A DNA stretch of 64,000 nt from Fidelibacterota bacterium (lineage in GTDB: Bacteria; Pseudomonadota; Alphaproteobacteria; Rhodospirillales; Rhodospirillaceae). This document shows, one piece after another, positions 8,170-18,222 of the stretch. Where the stretch lies: assembly GCA_947476065.1 (NCBI GenBank), contig CANJPG010000002.1, forward strand, positions 1 through 64,000, written 5' to 3'. Under the pieces are notes generated by a model. That model did not search any database. It was given only the letters and a program-made list of their open reading frames with translations, and had not been told where the DNA came from. The number at the start of each line of letters is the position of its first letter. Within the stretch, counting starts at the first letter, position 1. Made by a program: the position numbers and the translations under genes.

Positions 8170-10974
8170 ATGAACCAGGCCAAACTCGCCCGCCAATTGC
8201 AGGACGCCGCCGGACATCATCAGAGCGGAGATCTCGTCAACGCAGAGAGGCTCTATCGACTGGTCCTGAAACAAGCCCCGCAACAGCCCGATGCCCTACA
8301 TTTGCTGGGGGTCCTCCTCGATCAGCGCGGCGACACCGCCAAAGGCATAAGCCTCGTGCGCCGAGCCTTGGGCGTTCAGAGTGCCTTTCCGGATGCCCAT
8401 TTCAATCTGGCGCGCATGCTGGCGGCGGCGGGAGACGTTGACGGCGCCAGGCGTCATTATGAACTCACCCTTGCGCTTAAGCCGGGACACGCCAGGGCTC
8501 ACAATGGCCTTGGCGTGCTGTACCGCGCGCAGCACGACTACAGTCAGGCCTATGCCGCCTTCGAGCGGGCCGCACGCTTCGAGCCGCGGCTGCTGGAAGC
8601 CTATATCAACCTTTGCAACACGTTCCGCGACAGCTGCAATGAAGCTTTTATCCCCAAGGCGGCAAACCAGGGATTGGCGATCGATCCAGAGTGCACGGAA
8701 TTGCATCTGCTGCGCGCCGAAGCTTATTTCACCGCCGGAAACCTTGTCGAAGGCTGGCGTGACTATGATTGGCGATTTTCGGTCCGCAGAACCCTGCTCG
8801 ATGTGAAGCCGGTAAAGGTTCCCAATTGCGCTCTGCCGCATTGGAAAGGTGAAGACCTCGCGACAAAAGGTATCCTGATCTGGGGTGAGCAAGGCGTCGG
8901 CGATGAAATCATTTTCGCCAATATGCTGTCGGCCATTTCCGCCCGCGCAGGCCGCTGCGTTGTGCAGACCATATCCCGTCTTGTTCCGCTCTTTAGGCGG
9001 TCGTTTCCCGGCATCGAAGTGTACGCCGACGCCATACCGACCGATGTCGCCGCGGCGCTCGATGTACAGAGTTCGTTGGGGAGCATAGGGCAGTGGGTTA
9101 GGTCCTCGTTCCGGTCATTTCCGGCCATTGGGAGTTATCTCAAGGCGGACGTAGCGCGCACTGCAGCGCTGCGTGCCAAATATGCGGGTACAGCCCGCGG
9201 ACTTATTGTCGGTCTGGCTTGGCGCAGCGCCAATGTGGCCGATGCCGCCGAGAAGACCGCGGCTCTCGAACACTGGGGGCCTATCCTCAAAATTCCCGGC
9301 CTCACCTTCGTCAATCTTCAGTACGGCGAAACGGCCGAAGTCATCGCCGGAGCACGCGCCGCTTTCGGCGCTGAGGTCATTGTCGATAAGGACGTCGATG
9401 CCTTGGCTGACCTGGATGGCTTTGCAGCCCAGGTCGCCGCGATGGATGTGGTGATTTCGACCAGCAACACGGCTGCGCATATGGCGGGCGCCCTGGGCGT
9501 GCCTACATTTTGCATGGTCCCGCGTGCCTTGGGCGGCGGACGGCGCTGGTATTGGTTCGGCGAAGGCCAATATTCTCCCTGGTATCGCGCCTTGCGCCTC
9601 TTCCGCCAGACGCAAGACCATAGCTGGACCGACACGATTGCGGCGGTGGCGCTGGCGCTGATGGAATGCGCTATCGCCCACGCCCCGCCCTCCAGCGACT
9701 ACCAGAATATGTACGGCATGATGCTCGCGCGTGCGCAACGTTTTGAGGACGCCGTACAAGCTTATCGTCGAGGGATTGCCTTGGCGCCGGAGCGCGCGGA
9801 AATTCACAACAATCTCGGCACGGCTCTGCGCCGAAGTGGACGCGATAGTGAAGCCGAGGAGGCCTATGCCCAGGCTTATGCCCTGAATCCAGAACATCCA
9901 TCGATCCATCTCAACTATGCGATGTCGCTTGCCGATATCGGACGATTGGATGCGGCTTTGCAAAGCTTGGATCGCCTAATCGAACATCGGACTGGCAACG
10001 TTGATGCACAATACAACCGGGCGCTGCTCCTCATGGGCTTGGGACGTTTGGCCGAAGGCTGGGCAGCCTTCGCTTGGCGCATGAAGCGACCCTTTGTCCA
10101 CGTCAGGCACACGGACTTTCCACAGCCTCTCTGGTCGGGACAATCACTTGCCGGCAGGCACATCCTCGCCTGGACCGACCATGGCCTCGGTGACGAAATT
10201 CTGCTGGGCAGCCTGATACCGGATGCCTTGGGGGTCGCGCGTCAGGTGACGTTGCTCTGTTCAGAGCGCCTCGTCGGGCTGTTTCGCCGCTCATTCCCGG
10301 CAGCCACGGTGGACATACGCGCGGCACCATTGCCGGCGGCGGCCTTGTCGAAGGACATCGACTTTCAAATGTCGATTGCTGAACTCGGCGCGGCTTTTCG
10401 CCCTAATTTTGCATCGTTTCCGGCAACATCCAGTTATCTCAAAGTCAATGATGCCCTGCGTGCCTCCTTGCGCGACAGGTATCTCGAACATGCGCCGCGC
10501 AATAAACTGGTCGGCATCTCCTGGCGCAGTATCAACCCCGAAATTGGCGCCCAGAAAGGTGTCGATCTGGCGGCTTGGCTGCCGATCCTCAAGGTTCGCG
10601 GCGTGACCTTTATCAATTTGCAGTACGGTGACTGCAGCGCCGAGATCAGGCGTCTTCGGCAGGACCACGACGTGGAAATCATTGACGATGCCGCTGTCGA
10701 TAGACTGGGGGACATGGACCCGGTGGCGGCGCAGGTGGCGGCAATGGACCATGTCATTACCATCAGCAACACCGCGGCCCATCTGGCGGGCGCTACCGGC
10801 ACGCCGGCCTGGATCCTTGTGCCTGAAGGTCACGCACGGCTGTGGTATTGGTTCAAGGGCCTGCGGCGCTGCGCGTGGTACCCATCAGCTGAGTTGCGCG
10901 TGGTAGAGGGCGGCGATTGGCAAAAGGCCATCGCGCGCCTTGGGGCGGACTTGGCGGACCGGGTCCCGTCATGA
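8170..10974 (+). CDS. Double-module TPR-GT9-like protein
   Basis: This is a 934-residue protein built as TPR-GT-TPR-GT. The first TPR block spans about 1-185 and the first GT module about 190-500 (GWRDYDWRF, LIWGEQGVGDEI, FVNLQYGE, MDVVISTSNTAAHMAGALG, WYWF, SPWYRA). A second short TPR block spans about 505-615, and a second GT module about 620-934 (GWAAFAWRMKR, LAWTDHGLGDEI, FINLQYGD, MDHVITISNTAAHLAGATG, WYWF, AWYPS). The two halves have diverged, so this is not a recent duplication. No frameshift separates them: it is one continuous frame. Two modules in one chain could transfer two sugars in sequence, or one may be structural. Confidence 0.85.
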   Translation: MNQAKLARQLQDAAGHHQSGDLVNAERLYRLVLKQAPQQPDALHLLGVLLDQRGDTAKGISLVRRALGVQSAFPDAHFNLARMLAAAGDVDGARRHYELTLALKPGHARAHNGLGVLYRAQHDYSQAYAAFERAARFEPRLLEAYINLCNTFRDSCNEAFIPKAANQGLAIDPECTELHLLRAEAYFTAGNLVEGWRDYDWRFSVRRTLLDVKPVKVPNCALPHWKGEDLATKGILIWGEQGVGDEIIFANMLSAISARAGRCVVQTISRLVPLFRRSFPGIEVYADAIPTDVAAALDVQSSLGSIGQWVRSSFRSFPAIGSYLKADVARTAALRAKYAGTARGLIVGLAWRSANVADAAEKTAALEHWGPILKIPGLTFVNLQYGETAEVIAGARAAFGAEVIVDKDVDALADLDGFAAQVAAMDVVISTSNTAAHMAGALGVPTFCMVPRALGGGRRWYWFGEGQYSPWYRALRLFRQTQDHSWTDTIAAVALALMECAIAHAPPSSDYQNMYGMMLARAQRFEDAVQAYRRGIALAPERAEIHNNLGTALRRSGRDSEAEEAYAQAYALNPEHPSIHLNYAMSLADIGRLDAALQSLDRLIEHRTGNVDAQYNRALLLMGLGRLAEGWAAFAWRMKRPFVHVRHTDFPQPLWSGQSLAGRHILAWTDHGLGDEILLGSLIPDALGVARQVTLLCSERLVGLFRRSFPAATVDIRAAPLPAAALSKDIDFQMSIAELGAAFRPNFASFPATSSYLKVNDALRASLRDRYLEHAPRNKLVGISWRSINPEIGAQKGVDLAAWLPILKVRGVTFINLQYGDCSAEIRRLRQDHDVEIIDDAAVDRLGDMDPVAAQVAAMDHVITISNTAAHLAGATGTPAWILVPEGHARLWYWFKGLRRCAWYPSAELRVVEGGDWQKAIARLGADLADRVPS

Positions 10975-12566
10975 CATCCAACGCTAGCATAGCAGCACTG
11001 CTAGCGGCGGCACGAGACGCCCATCGCAAGGGTGACAACGCCGCAGCCCAGAACGCCATATCGACCGTCCTGACACAGTATGACGGAGCAGAGGCCTGGG
11101 ACCTCAACGGCGATATCCTGCTGGCTTTGCACCAAATCCCGGCCGCCGTCACGGCCTACGAAAAGGCTGTCGAACGCGAACCCGGCAATCCGACCTATCT
11201 GCACGACCTGGGACGCAGCCTCCTGCAAAATGGCCGGCCAACTGACGCCGAGCCGATGCTCGCGCGCGCCGCTGCTTTGAAGCCGGGGGCATGGGATGCG
11301 CTGTGCGATTTGGGCACATCGCAATTGGATCAGGGCCACGCCGCCCTTGCCGCCGAGACTTTTTCAAGGGCCCTCGCCGCGAAACCCGACGCCACCCTGG
11401 CCCACTACAACCGTGGAAATGCATTGCAAGACTTGGGACAATTCGGCGAAGCCACGGCGGCCTACCGCCAGGCGCTCCGTTTCACGCCAAATTTCCTGCC
11501 GGCCATGATGTCGCTGGCAACCTTGCTGAGTGAACTCGGCCAGGTCGATGAGGGCGAAGAACTCTTTGCGCAAGCTAAGGTATTGGGCGGGGACACGCCG
11601 CTTTTCGCGCAGTCCCATGCCCTGGTCGAACTGCGGTACGGACATTTGCGCCAAGGATTTGCCAGCTATGAAGCACGCTTTCGCCCATCGCGCTACGCTT
11701 TGCCGACGCGGCCGTTTACCGCGCCGCGCTGGCAGGGCGAGAGTTTGGCGGGGCGCGACATTCTAATTTGGACGGAACAGGGCCTCGGCGATGAAATCCT
11801 GTCCGCTAGCATGTTCTCCGAAGTCATCACTGCGGCGCGTTCATGCACGATCGAATGTTCCGAGCGCGTAGCACCCCTTTTTGCCCGCTCTTTCCCCCGA
11901 GCAACGGTAGTCGCACGACGCGATCCGGCTGATAGCGCGACGGCGGTCCATTTCGACTTTCAAACACCGGCAATGAGTCTCGCCCGCTTTTTGCGTCAGG
12001 ACCCCGCGGACTTTGCCCATAACGCAGGCTACCTGCGGGCAGATGAGAATTTGGTTCAAAAGCTGCGCCATAAATATCTCGCCCAGGGCGGCCGGGTCAT
12101 AGGAGTGTCATGGGAAAGCACCGCGCGTCACGGTGCCCGCAAACGGCTGCCGCTCGGGGCCTGGGAACCCATCCTCAAAACGCCGGGCCTGACATTTGTC
12201 AGCCTTCAGTACGGTGTGGCCCCAGGAGATGCGATCCTCGCGGCCGCTGGCGGGCGCGTCATCGTGGATGACGAGGTCGATGCCTTAAAAAGCTTGGATG
12301 CCTCCGCGGCCCAGGTTGCCGCCATGGACCTTGTCATCACCGTCAGCAACACGACAGCGCACCTGGCCGGCGCCCAAAACGTGCCGGTCTGGACTCTATT
12401 GCCCGAAGGGCCTGGATGTTTCTGGTATTGGTTCAGAAATCGCACCGACTCACCCTGGTACCCATCCATGCGCATTTTCCGCCAACCCCGGCCGGGTGAC
12501 TGGCAAGGCGCGGTGAACGCTGTTGCGCAGGCGCTAGTTGAGATTAAACCCCAAGGTCGGTTATAG
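10971..12566 (+). CDS. TPR protein with GT9-like domain (module 5)
   Basis: This 531-residue paralogue starts at the ATG overlapping the previous stop (ATGA at 10971-10974); a further upstream in-frame start would overlap more and adds no TPR sequence. TPRs span about residues 5-220, then GFASYEARFRP, LIWTEQGLGDEI, FVSLQYGV and MDLVITVSNTTAHLAGAQN, ending with WYWF and SPWYPS. It is the last of four paralogues in the operon behind gspE; a GT8-like gene follows after 49 bp. Confidence 0.85.
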   Translation: MTSNASIAALLAAARDAHRKGDNAAAQNAISTVLTQYDGAEAWDLNGDILLALHQIPAAVTAYEKAVEREPGNPTYLHDLGRSLLQNGRPTDAEPMLARAAALKPGAWDALCDLGTSQLDQGHAALAAETFSRALAAKPDATLAHYNRGNALQDLGQFGEATAAYRQALRFTPNFLPAMMSLATLLSELGQVDEGEELFAQAKVLGGDTPLFAQSHALVELRYGHLRQGFASYEARFRPSRYALPTRPFTAPRWQGESLAGRDILIWTEQGLGDEILSASMFSEVITAARSCTIECSERVAPLFARSFPRATVVARRDPADSATAVHFDFQTPAMSLARFLRQDPADFAHNAGYLRADENLVQKLRHKYLAQGGRVIGVSWESTARHGARKRLPLGAWEPILKTPGLTFVSLQYGVAPGDAILAAAGGRVIVDDEVDALKSLDASAAQVAAMDLVITVSNTTAHLAGAQNVPVWTLLPEGPGCFWYWFRNRTDSPWYPSMRIFRQPRPGDWQGAVNAVAQALVEIKPQGRL

Positions 12567-12615
12567 AAATGGAGACCTTTTTCCAGCCCCCGCGACCAGT
12601 CGAGGACAGCGCGTT

Positions 12616-13290
12616 ATGATCAAAGTGTTTATCGGTTTCGATACCCATGAAACTGTCGCTTTTCACGTCCTCGCGCACAGCATTCACGCGCGCGCCTCCG
12701 AGCCGGTTGTCATCGCGCCGCTGATGCTAACGCAATTGAAATCGCTCTTTCACCGTGAGCGCAATTCTTTGCAGTCTACCGAATTTTCCTTTTCGCGATT
12801 TCTGGTGCCACACCTCTCCGGCTACGAAGGTTGGAGCCTATTTTGCGATTGCGACATGCTGATGCTCGACGACATCGCCAAGCTGTGGGCCGTGCGCGAC
12901 GACAAGTTCGCCGTACAGGTCGTCAAGCATGAACATGTACCGCCCGAGGACATCAAGTTCCTCAATCAGCCGCAAACCAAGTACGCCAAAAAGAACTGGT
13001 CGAGCGTCATGCTGTTCAACAATGCCAAGTGCCGCGCCCTGACGCCCGAATACGTCAATACCGCGACCGGGCTCGAGCTGCATCAATTCAAATGGCTCGG
13101 CGATGATTCCCTGATCGGCGAAATACCGCACCGCTGGAATCATCTGGTGGATTACGATCAGCCGGCGCCGGTCGAGGCCCTCTCCCTCATCCATTTCACC
13201 GAGGGCGGCCCCTATTTCGAAGCCTATAAAAACTGCGGCTACGCGGACCTATGGCTCAGCGAGCGCGAACGCATGCTGTCAGCGGGCTAG
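12616..13290 (+). CDS. GT8-like glycosyltransferase
   Basis: This 224-residue, single-domain protein begins MIKVFIGFDTHE, typical of nucleotide-diphospho-sugar transferases of GT-A fold, and carries the metal-binding D-x-D motif in FCDCDMLML near residue 78. FNNAKC and a WNHLV segment also fit GT8-like enzymes. The frame is open 78 bp further up, but the ATG at 12616 gives the correct first beta-strand. It follows the four TPR-GT genes in the same direction. Its 3' end overlaps the converging TPR-GT gene by 12 bp. The acceptor is unknown. Confidence 0.7.
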   Translation: MIKVFIGFDTHETVAFHVLAHSIHARASEPVVIAPLMLTQLKSLFHRERNSLQSTEFSFSRFLVPHLSGYEGWSLFCDCDMLMLDDIAKLWAVRDDKFAVQVVKHEHVPPEDIKFLNQPQTKYAKKNWSSVMLFNNAKCRALTPEYVNTATGLELHQFKWLGDDSLIGEIPHRWNHLVDYDQPAPVEALSLIHFTEGGPYFEAYKNCGYADLWLSERERMLSAG

Positions 13291-15402
13291 GGCCGCGAGT
13301 TTCTGTTCGATCGTTAGCAATAGTTCACGCCATTCACCTAGATGGCGCTGCCGGAAAATCGTGACGTTGGGATACCAGGGCGTAGAATCGCCACCCCGCA
13401 TCCAGTACCACAAGTTTCCTGCCGACGCCGGCACAAGCACCCACGTAGCGCACCCCACGGCCGCCGCGATATGCACGACGGTGCTGCTGACCGAGATCAC
13501 CAGATCGCAGGCGGCGGCCAGCGCCGTTACCCCGTCGATATCCTCGCGCAAATCGAGATCGTCCATGTGGGTGATGGATATGCCAAGTTTGCGTTCAACA
13601 ACTGCGCGTTCCTCGGCGGTATTGCCATATTGAAGGTCGACAAAACGAATGCCGGGCACTTTCAAAACGGGTTCCCATTCTGCGAGATTGAGGGTTTTGT
13701 GCCGGCCGATCTTAGGATTGCCGCTCCCCCAGGAGATACCGACAACCAAAGCCGCCGGGCCCTCTTTAAGTCTTGAACGGTAGCGCTCGCGGCGCGGCTC
13801 ATCGGCGACAAGATAAGCGCTTTGTTTGGGAAAGCTCGCAAGGTCCGGCCGCAACCAACGGCCTAGGCCGGCTAGAGGGGTTTGCCAGCGTATATCCTTA
13901 CGGTACGTGCCGAGTTGGGGCGGGTTGCTCTTGGCCACCGCTGTAAGCCCCGGAAACGACCGCTCAAAGAGCGCAAGTAAGCGTGGGTCTGTTTCCATGA
14001 CGACGTCATGGCCTTGCGCCATCAAATCCGGGATCATGCTGGCATAGAGCACCTTGTCACCCAGGCCCTGCTCGCCCCACACCAGAACGGTGCCCCCAGC
14101 TTCGCCCTGCCAAACCGGGTGCCCAAAATCGCGCCATACGTCTTTGAGTCCGTCGGTTTGCCAGCGTGCTTCGTAGGCCTCCCAGCCGCGTTGAAAGTCT
14201 CCACGCATCAGCAGGGACAGCGCGGCGTTGCGCTGGGCTTCCGCAAGATGCGGATTAAGGTTGCGGGCCTGCTCGAAGCTAGCGAGGGCCTCATCATCCC
14301 GGCCAAGGGCCTGGAGTACGACACCCGCGCCGCTCAGCACTTCGGCCGATGTCGGGTCTTCCCGCGCGCCAGCCTGATAGTTTTCGAGGGCTTCCTCATA
14401 CCGCGCGAGCTTGAGAAGGATGCCGCTCAGATTAATTCTGGCTTTGGTATAGGGTTGCCTCAGCCCCAGCGCAGCTCGGTAGGCCTCGAGAGCCTGCTCC
14501 GACTTGCCCTGGGCTTTGAGGGCATTTCCCAAGTGAAAATGCGTGTCCGCCAGCGCGGGAGCCAGCGTGGCGGCATGACGCAAATGCATTTCCGCTTCGG
14601 ATGCCCGGTTTTCATCGATCAGGGTGTTGGCGAGATTATTGCGGATTGCCGCGTCATCAGGCCGCTCTTCGGCCGCGGCCAGCAGGTGGTCCACTGCTTC
14701 AGCTTTTCGTCCCAGGCGCTTATAGGACATCCCTAACTCGTAACGCGCCAAAGCCCTCGCCTGTCCCATCACATCACTTGGCGCCTGCAACAGGGCTTCG
14801 CTGGCGTGCGCAATCGCCCGCTCAAAGCTGGCGGCCGCTTCGGCATGGCGGCCCTGGTCCTTGAGGGCCAAACCCAAGCCATGATGGGCGCGCACGTGGC
14901 GAGGTTCCAAGGCGACGGCCCGACGGTAGCAAGTTTCCGCTTCATCAAGTCGGTTCAAGGCCAGGAGCACATTGCCAAGGTTGTTGTGGGCAGGATCGCT
15001 GTCGGGCTGAAGACTAAGGGCCTGGCGATAGCGCGCCGCGGCCTCATCATTTCGCCCCGAGCGGGCAAGAGCGCTCGCCAGCGCAAAGAGCGTTCCGTAG
15101 GGTGCCGGGCCCAGGGATACCGCCTGCTCCAGCGCTAAGACTGCTTCGCTGCTGCGCCCCAGCGTTTCCAGGCTTACACCGAGATTACTCAAATAAAGGG
15201 GCTGAGGCCCGCTGAGCGCCAGCGCACGGTTTATAAGATCTATCGCTTTTAACGACTCACCGCGCTGTTGCGCAATCATGCCGAGTAGGTGCCACGCATC
15301 CGCATGGGCGGGCTCAGCCGCCACGACGGCCTGATATCCAAGCGCTGCTTCGTCGAGACGTCCTGCGCCGTGCGCGGCGAATGCTGCTGCAAAATCCGCC
15401 AT
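13279..15402 (-). CDS. TPR protein with GT9-like domain (module 6)
   Basis: This 707-residue paralogue has the longest TPR array of the set, about eleven units over residues 1-395, beginning FAAAFAAHGAGRLDEAALGY. The GT module follows from about residue 400: GWEAYEARW, VLVWGEQGLGDKV, FVDLQYGN, CDLVISVSSTVVHIAAAVG, WYWM, TPWYPN. In the signature the usual NTTAHLAGA is replaced by STVVHIAAA; the 26.2-kb paralogue has the related STTAHLAAS, so these two form a subgroup, supported by near-identical N-termini (FxxAFAAHxAGRLDEA). It starts 3 bp after the stop of the 15.4-kb gene and is the last gene of the gspF-J operon. Confidence 0.85.
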   Translation of the reverse strand: MADFAAAFAAHGAGRLDEAALGYQAVVAAEPAHADAWHLLGMIAQQRGESLKAIDLINRALALSGPQPLYLSNLGVSLETLGRSSEAVLALEQAVSLGPAPYGTLFALASALARSGRNDEAAARYRQALSLQPDSDPAHNNLGNVLLALNRLDEAETCYRRAVALEPRHVRAHHGLGLALKDQGRHAEAAASFERAIAHASEALLQAPSDVMGQARALARYELGMSYKRLGRKAEAVDHLLAAAEERPDDAAIRNNLANTLIDENRASEAEMHLRHAATLAPALADTHFHLGNALKAQGKSEQALEAYRAALGLRQPYTKARINLSGILLKLARYEEALENYQAGAREDPTSAEVLSGAGVVLQALGRDDEALASFEQARNLNPHLAEAQRNAALSLLMRGDFQRGWEAYEARWQTDGLKDVWRDFGHPVWQGEAGGTVLVWGEQGLGDKVLYASMIPDLMAQGHDVVMETDPRLLALFERSFPGLTAVAKSNPPQLGTYRKDIRWQTPLAGLGRWLRPDLASFPKQSAYLVADEPRRERYRSRLKEGPAALVVGISWGSGNPKIGRHKTLNLAEWEPVLKVPGIRFVDLQYGNTAEERAVVERKLGISITHMDDLDLREDIDGVTALAAACDLVISVSSTVVHIAAAVGCATWVLVPASAGNLWYWMRGGDSTPWYPNVTIFRQRHLGEWRELLLTIEQKLAALAR

Positions 15403-15405
15403 GCC

Positions 15406-17124
15406 TCAGACCCTATGCAAGGCCTGGGCGGCCTGAAGATCTCTGGAAAGCCCGCTCATAATTGCCTCGTTTGTCTCTTCGGTCCGTCTGTAGATTTTCA
15501 TTGACGGATACCAGGGACTTTCGTCTGTGCCTTGAAACCAGTGCCACATGCCCGATGCATTGTGCCCAGGGATAATATTCCAGACCGGTACGTTGAGCGC
15601 GCCAGCAACGTGCGCGGCAGTGTTGCTGACGCAAATCACCAAATGCATTGCGGCGATTTGCGCAGCGACGCCGTCCATATCGCCGCGCGGGTCAATGGTG
15701 TCATCGGTGATAATTTCGATACCCAAGGCTTTGCTTACCGCAGAAATCTCCTGAGCGTCGGCGGCATATTGGAGATTGATAAAAACCACGCCTTTTAGCG
15801 CCAAAATAGGAGCAAACTCGATCAATGCCAGGGACTTAATGGCATCAAAACGCGATTGTTTGCTAGCCCAGGACAACCCGACCAAGAATGGTTCTCTCCG
15901 GCTTTGGTATTTCGTACGAAGTTGCGCGGTGCGGTCGGCATCGGCCTTAAGGTAGCCACTATGCTTTGGGAACTTGCGCCAAGCGTCACGGACAAGCCTA
16001 CCAAGGTCGCCGCCGGCGATCTGAAAATCGGCATCAATCGGAATGGCGCACGCACGGGTAGGATTTGTGCGGGGGATAATGGTCGCCGCGGGAAAGGATC
16101 GCCGAAACAACGCCTCCAGACGCGGTGAACATTCAACCGTCAATCGGGCGACGATGTCCAACACGTCGGGCAGCATGCTGGCCTGCATAATTTCCTCACC
16201 CAAGCCCAGTTCGGTCCACACCAGAAGACCTTTGCCGGCTAGCGGCTCACCATGCCACACCGGTTGAGGAAACCTGCCATGAGGATCAAGCTTGAGACCC
16301 TCAACTTCGAACCGGCGCCGGTAGTGATGCCAAGCCTCGGGCAAGTTGCCCATGAGAAAGAGCGCGGTTGTTTTATGACCAAGCGCGCTTAATAGCTTAG
16401 GTTTGACCGCCAGAGCCTGATCGAATTTTTCCAGAGCTATTGCAAGATCGCCTTTAACGACATGTATGGCGCCAAGATTGTCGAGGGCTTCGGCATATCC
16501 TGGCCGATGGCTCAGGGCGGCAGCAAAAGCGTCTATGGCAGCGGCAGGATCGGTGGCGGCCAATATCTCGCCGAGGTGGTTGTGAGCTTCGGCGAGAGTG
16601 GGATCGAGCGACAAGGCTTGGCGCAGCGCGGCCGCGGCTTCTACGGCACGCGCTTGCCTGCCCGCCACGATGCCGAGATTGAGCCATACCGCGGCAATCT
16701 GCGGGGCATTTTCGGTGGCGCGCCGCGCGTGGTGCAAGGCCTCCTCCGGCTTCTCCAACTGCAAAAGAACCGGCACCAAGGTACTGTGTAGCGGATGAGA
16801 GGCTGGGGCGTAATTCAAGCCCAGCAACAGGCACTCTGCTGATTTTTGCGGATGCCCCAGGGCCTGCAGGAGCATCGCCCATTGCAACCACCCATCAGCA
16901 TATTTTGGGTCTAGCTGGATGGCCGCATTGAATTCGGCCTGCGCCAGATCAGACTGACCCTTTGCATGCAGTGTGCGTCCAAGCAGGACATGAGCCGCCG
17001 GGGTAGGCGTGGATTTGGCGAGGATGCGTCGGCAAAGCACCTCGGCGCTATCGACGTCGCCGCGGGCCAAGCATTCGTCGGCGCGCCTCAAATCGTCGTC
17101 CATGCTCCCTGCCCCCGACTGCAT
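15406..17124 (-). CDS. TPR protein with GT9-like domain (module 7)
   Basis: This is a 572-residue paralogue. TPRs lie at about 10-255, then AWHHYRRRF, LLVWTELGLGEEI, FINLQYA, MHLVICVSNTAAHVAGALN, WHWF and SPWYPS. In the conserved WYWF the Tyr is replaced by His. An alternative in-frame ATG lies at 17103. It begins 4 bp after gspJ ends, so it is almost certainly in the gspF-G-H-I-J transcript. This is one of the strongest links between the TPR enzymes and the secretion system. Confidence 0.85.
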   Translation of the reverse strand: MQSGAGSMDDDLRRADECLARGDVDSAEVLCRRILAKSTPTPAAHVLLGRTLHAKGQSDLAQAEFNAAIQLDPKYADGWLQWAMLLQALGHPQKSAECLLLGLNYAPASHPLHSTLVPVLLQLEKPEEALHHARRATENAPQIAAVWLNLGIVAGRQARAVEAAAALRQALSLDPTLAEAHNHLGEILAATDPAAAIDAFAAALSHRPGYAEALDNLGAIHVVKGDLAIALEKFDQALAVKPKLLSALGHKTTALFLMGNLPEAWHHYRRRFEVEGLKLDPHGRFPQPVWHGEPLAGKGLLVWTELGLGEEIMQASMLPDVLDIVARLTVECSPRLEALFRRSFPAATIIPRTNPTRACAIPIDADFQIAGGDLGRLVRDAWRKFPKHSGYLKADADRTAQLRTKYQSRREPFLVGLSWASKQSRFDAIKSLALIEFAPILALKGVVFINLQYAADAQEISAVSKALGIEIITDDTIDPRGDMDGVAAQIAAMHLVICVSNTAAHVAGALNVPVWNIIPGHNASGMWHWFQGTDESPWYPSMKIYRRTEETNEAIMSGLSRDLQAAQALHRV

Positions 17125-17128
17125 AGCG

Positions 17129-17749
17129 CTATTTGGAAAAGGCTGAAGGCGGGTTGGCGAAAGGCGAGTCCTCGAGGCGGGTCACGCGATCATGCGGACC
17201 CGTCACGGCGGCGATCAGCGGCGTTATCGTCGGCCCGGCATCGATCCATATCAGCCAGGGGGTTTGCGACGTGCTGGCCGGCGGCGGCCAAGTCGGCTCC
17301 CAATTGCCGGTTATATCTCTATATTTAAAAGCTTGGTTACTGCCCCGCCAGCGCGCGAGCTCGACCTTTGGACGACCTGGCTCTTCATACACCAGGGCCG
17401 TGGTATCGTTGTCTGTGCTGTAGTCGAAAGTCATGCGAAACGGCGTAGGCGCGCCCACTGGTGAGAGCAACGGACGCAGGGTCTGGCCGGTCAGAGATCG
17501 CGATTGGCCGCGAAATTGATTGGGATTGTTTCGATAGTCGGGAAGAATTCCGCGCAGAGGATCGACTGGTATGTTCTGACTGAGAATCAGTTCTTGGAGG
17601 TTCGATATGGTATTGGTGACCGCAAGACGCGTCCCCAAGATGATGCTGAAGCCCTGCATGAGCACGGCACTCATGAGACCGGTGATGACCATGACCACCA
17701 GCATTTCAAACAGCGTAAACCCGCTCTGCGCGCGCATTGACGGCCTCAT
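17129..17749 (-). CDS. gspJ: Type II secretion minor pseudopilin GspJ
   Basis: This 206-residue protein has the type IV pilin-like N-terminus SGFTLFEMLVVMVITGLM near residues 9-26, with the prepilin cleavage site before Phe11 and the conserved Glu at +5. The soluble part carries the GspJ-like FDYSTD and PLIAAVTG segments. It works at the pseudopilus tip with GspI, GspK and GspH. Its start overlaps the gspI stop by 4 bp. Family assignment is by order and pilin-like N-terminus; the soluble part is too divergent to be certain by eye. Confidence 0.82.
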   Translation of the reverse strand: MRPSMRAQSGFTLFEMLVVMVITGLMSAVLMQGFSIILGTRLAVTNTISNLQELILSQNIPVDPLRGILPDYRNNPNQFRGQSRSLTGQTLRPLLSPVGAPTPFRMTFDYSTDNDTTALVYEEPGRPKVELARWRGSNQAFKYRDITGNWEPTWPPPASTSQTPWLIWIDAGPTITPLIAAVTGPHDRVTRLEDSPFANPPSAFSK

Positions 17750-18222
17750 TGGGAGAAACCCGGCATAGTGCCGGCGCTCAGCCGACGATATCCGACTTTA
17801 CGCATGGGAAATGAAAACCAAAGGCTGTGGTCTGGGCGCTCTACAGAGACAGTCACGACGTAGAATCCGATACCAAAACCCGACAGGCCTGTGCCGACGT
17901 GCGTTGCGGTGTTGGGAGGAACTACATTCTCAGTTTCCCATCGTAGCCCGAGATCGCCGATCTGATCTTGCCCAATCGGCCGCTCAAGGGGATTGAGCGG
18001 CTCGAGCAATTCTATAATTGCCTGTTTGGCAAGGTTTTGTGCATTGGCATCACCCGCGCGCGTCAGGCCGCCGACCATCTGCGAAACAAAGGTGAGGATC
18101 GGGATCAACGCAATGCCGACAATCGCAATAGCGACGATAGCCTCCAGCAGCGTAAAGCCGCGGCCGCCGGGCGGAAGCGCCGCGTGAGGCGCGCGTATTA
18201 GTTTCGCGGCTGGGCCTGGCAT
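17746..18222 (-). CDS. gspI: Type II secretion minor pseudopilin GspI
   Basis: This is a 158-residue minor pseudopilin. After a 22-residue leader, GRGFTLLEAIVAIAIVGIALI shows the cleavage site G/F and Glu at +5 of the mature protein, the typical GspI signature LLEAxVAxAI. The region GLTRAGDANAQNLAKQAIIE matches the GspI helix that continues into the soluble domain. It overlaps gspH by 25 bp and gspJ by 4 bp, suggesting translational coupling. Confidence 0.87.
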   Translation of the reverse strand: MPGPAAKLIRAPHAALPPGGRGFTLLEAIVAIAIVGIALIPILTFVSQMVGGLTRAGDANAQNLAKQAIIELLEPLNPLERPIGQDQIGDLGLRWETENVVPPNTATHVGTGLSGFGIGFYVVTVSVERPDHSLWFSFPMRKVGYRRLSAGTMPGFSQ

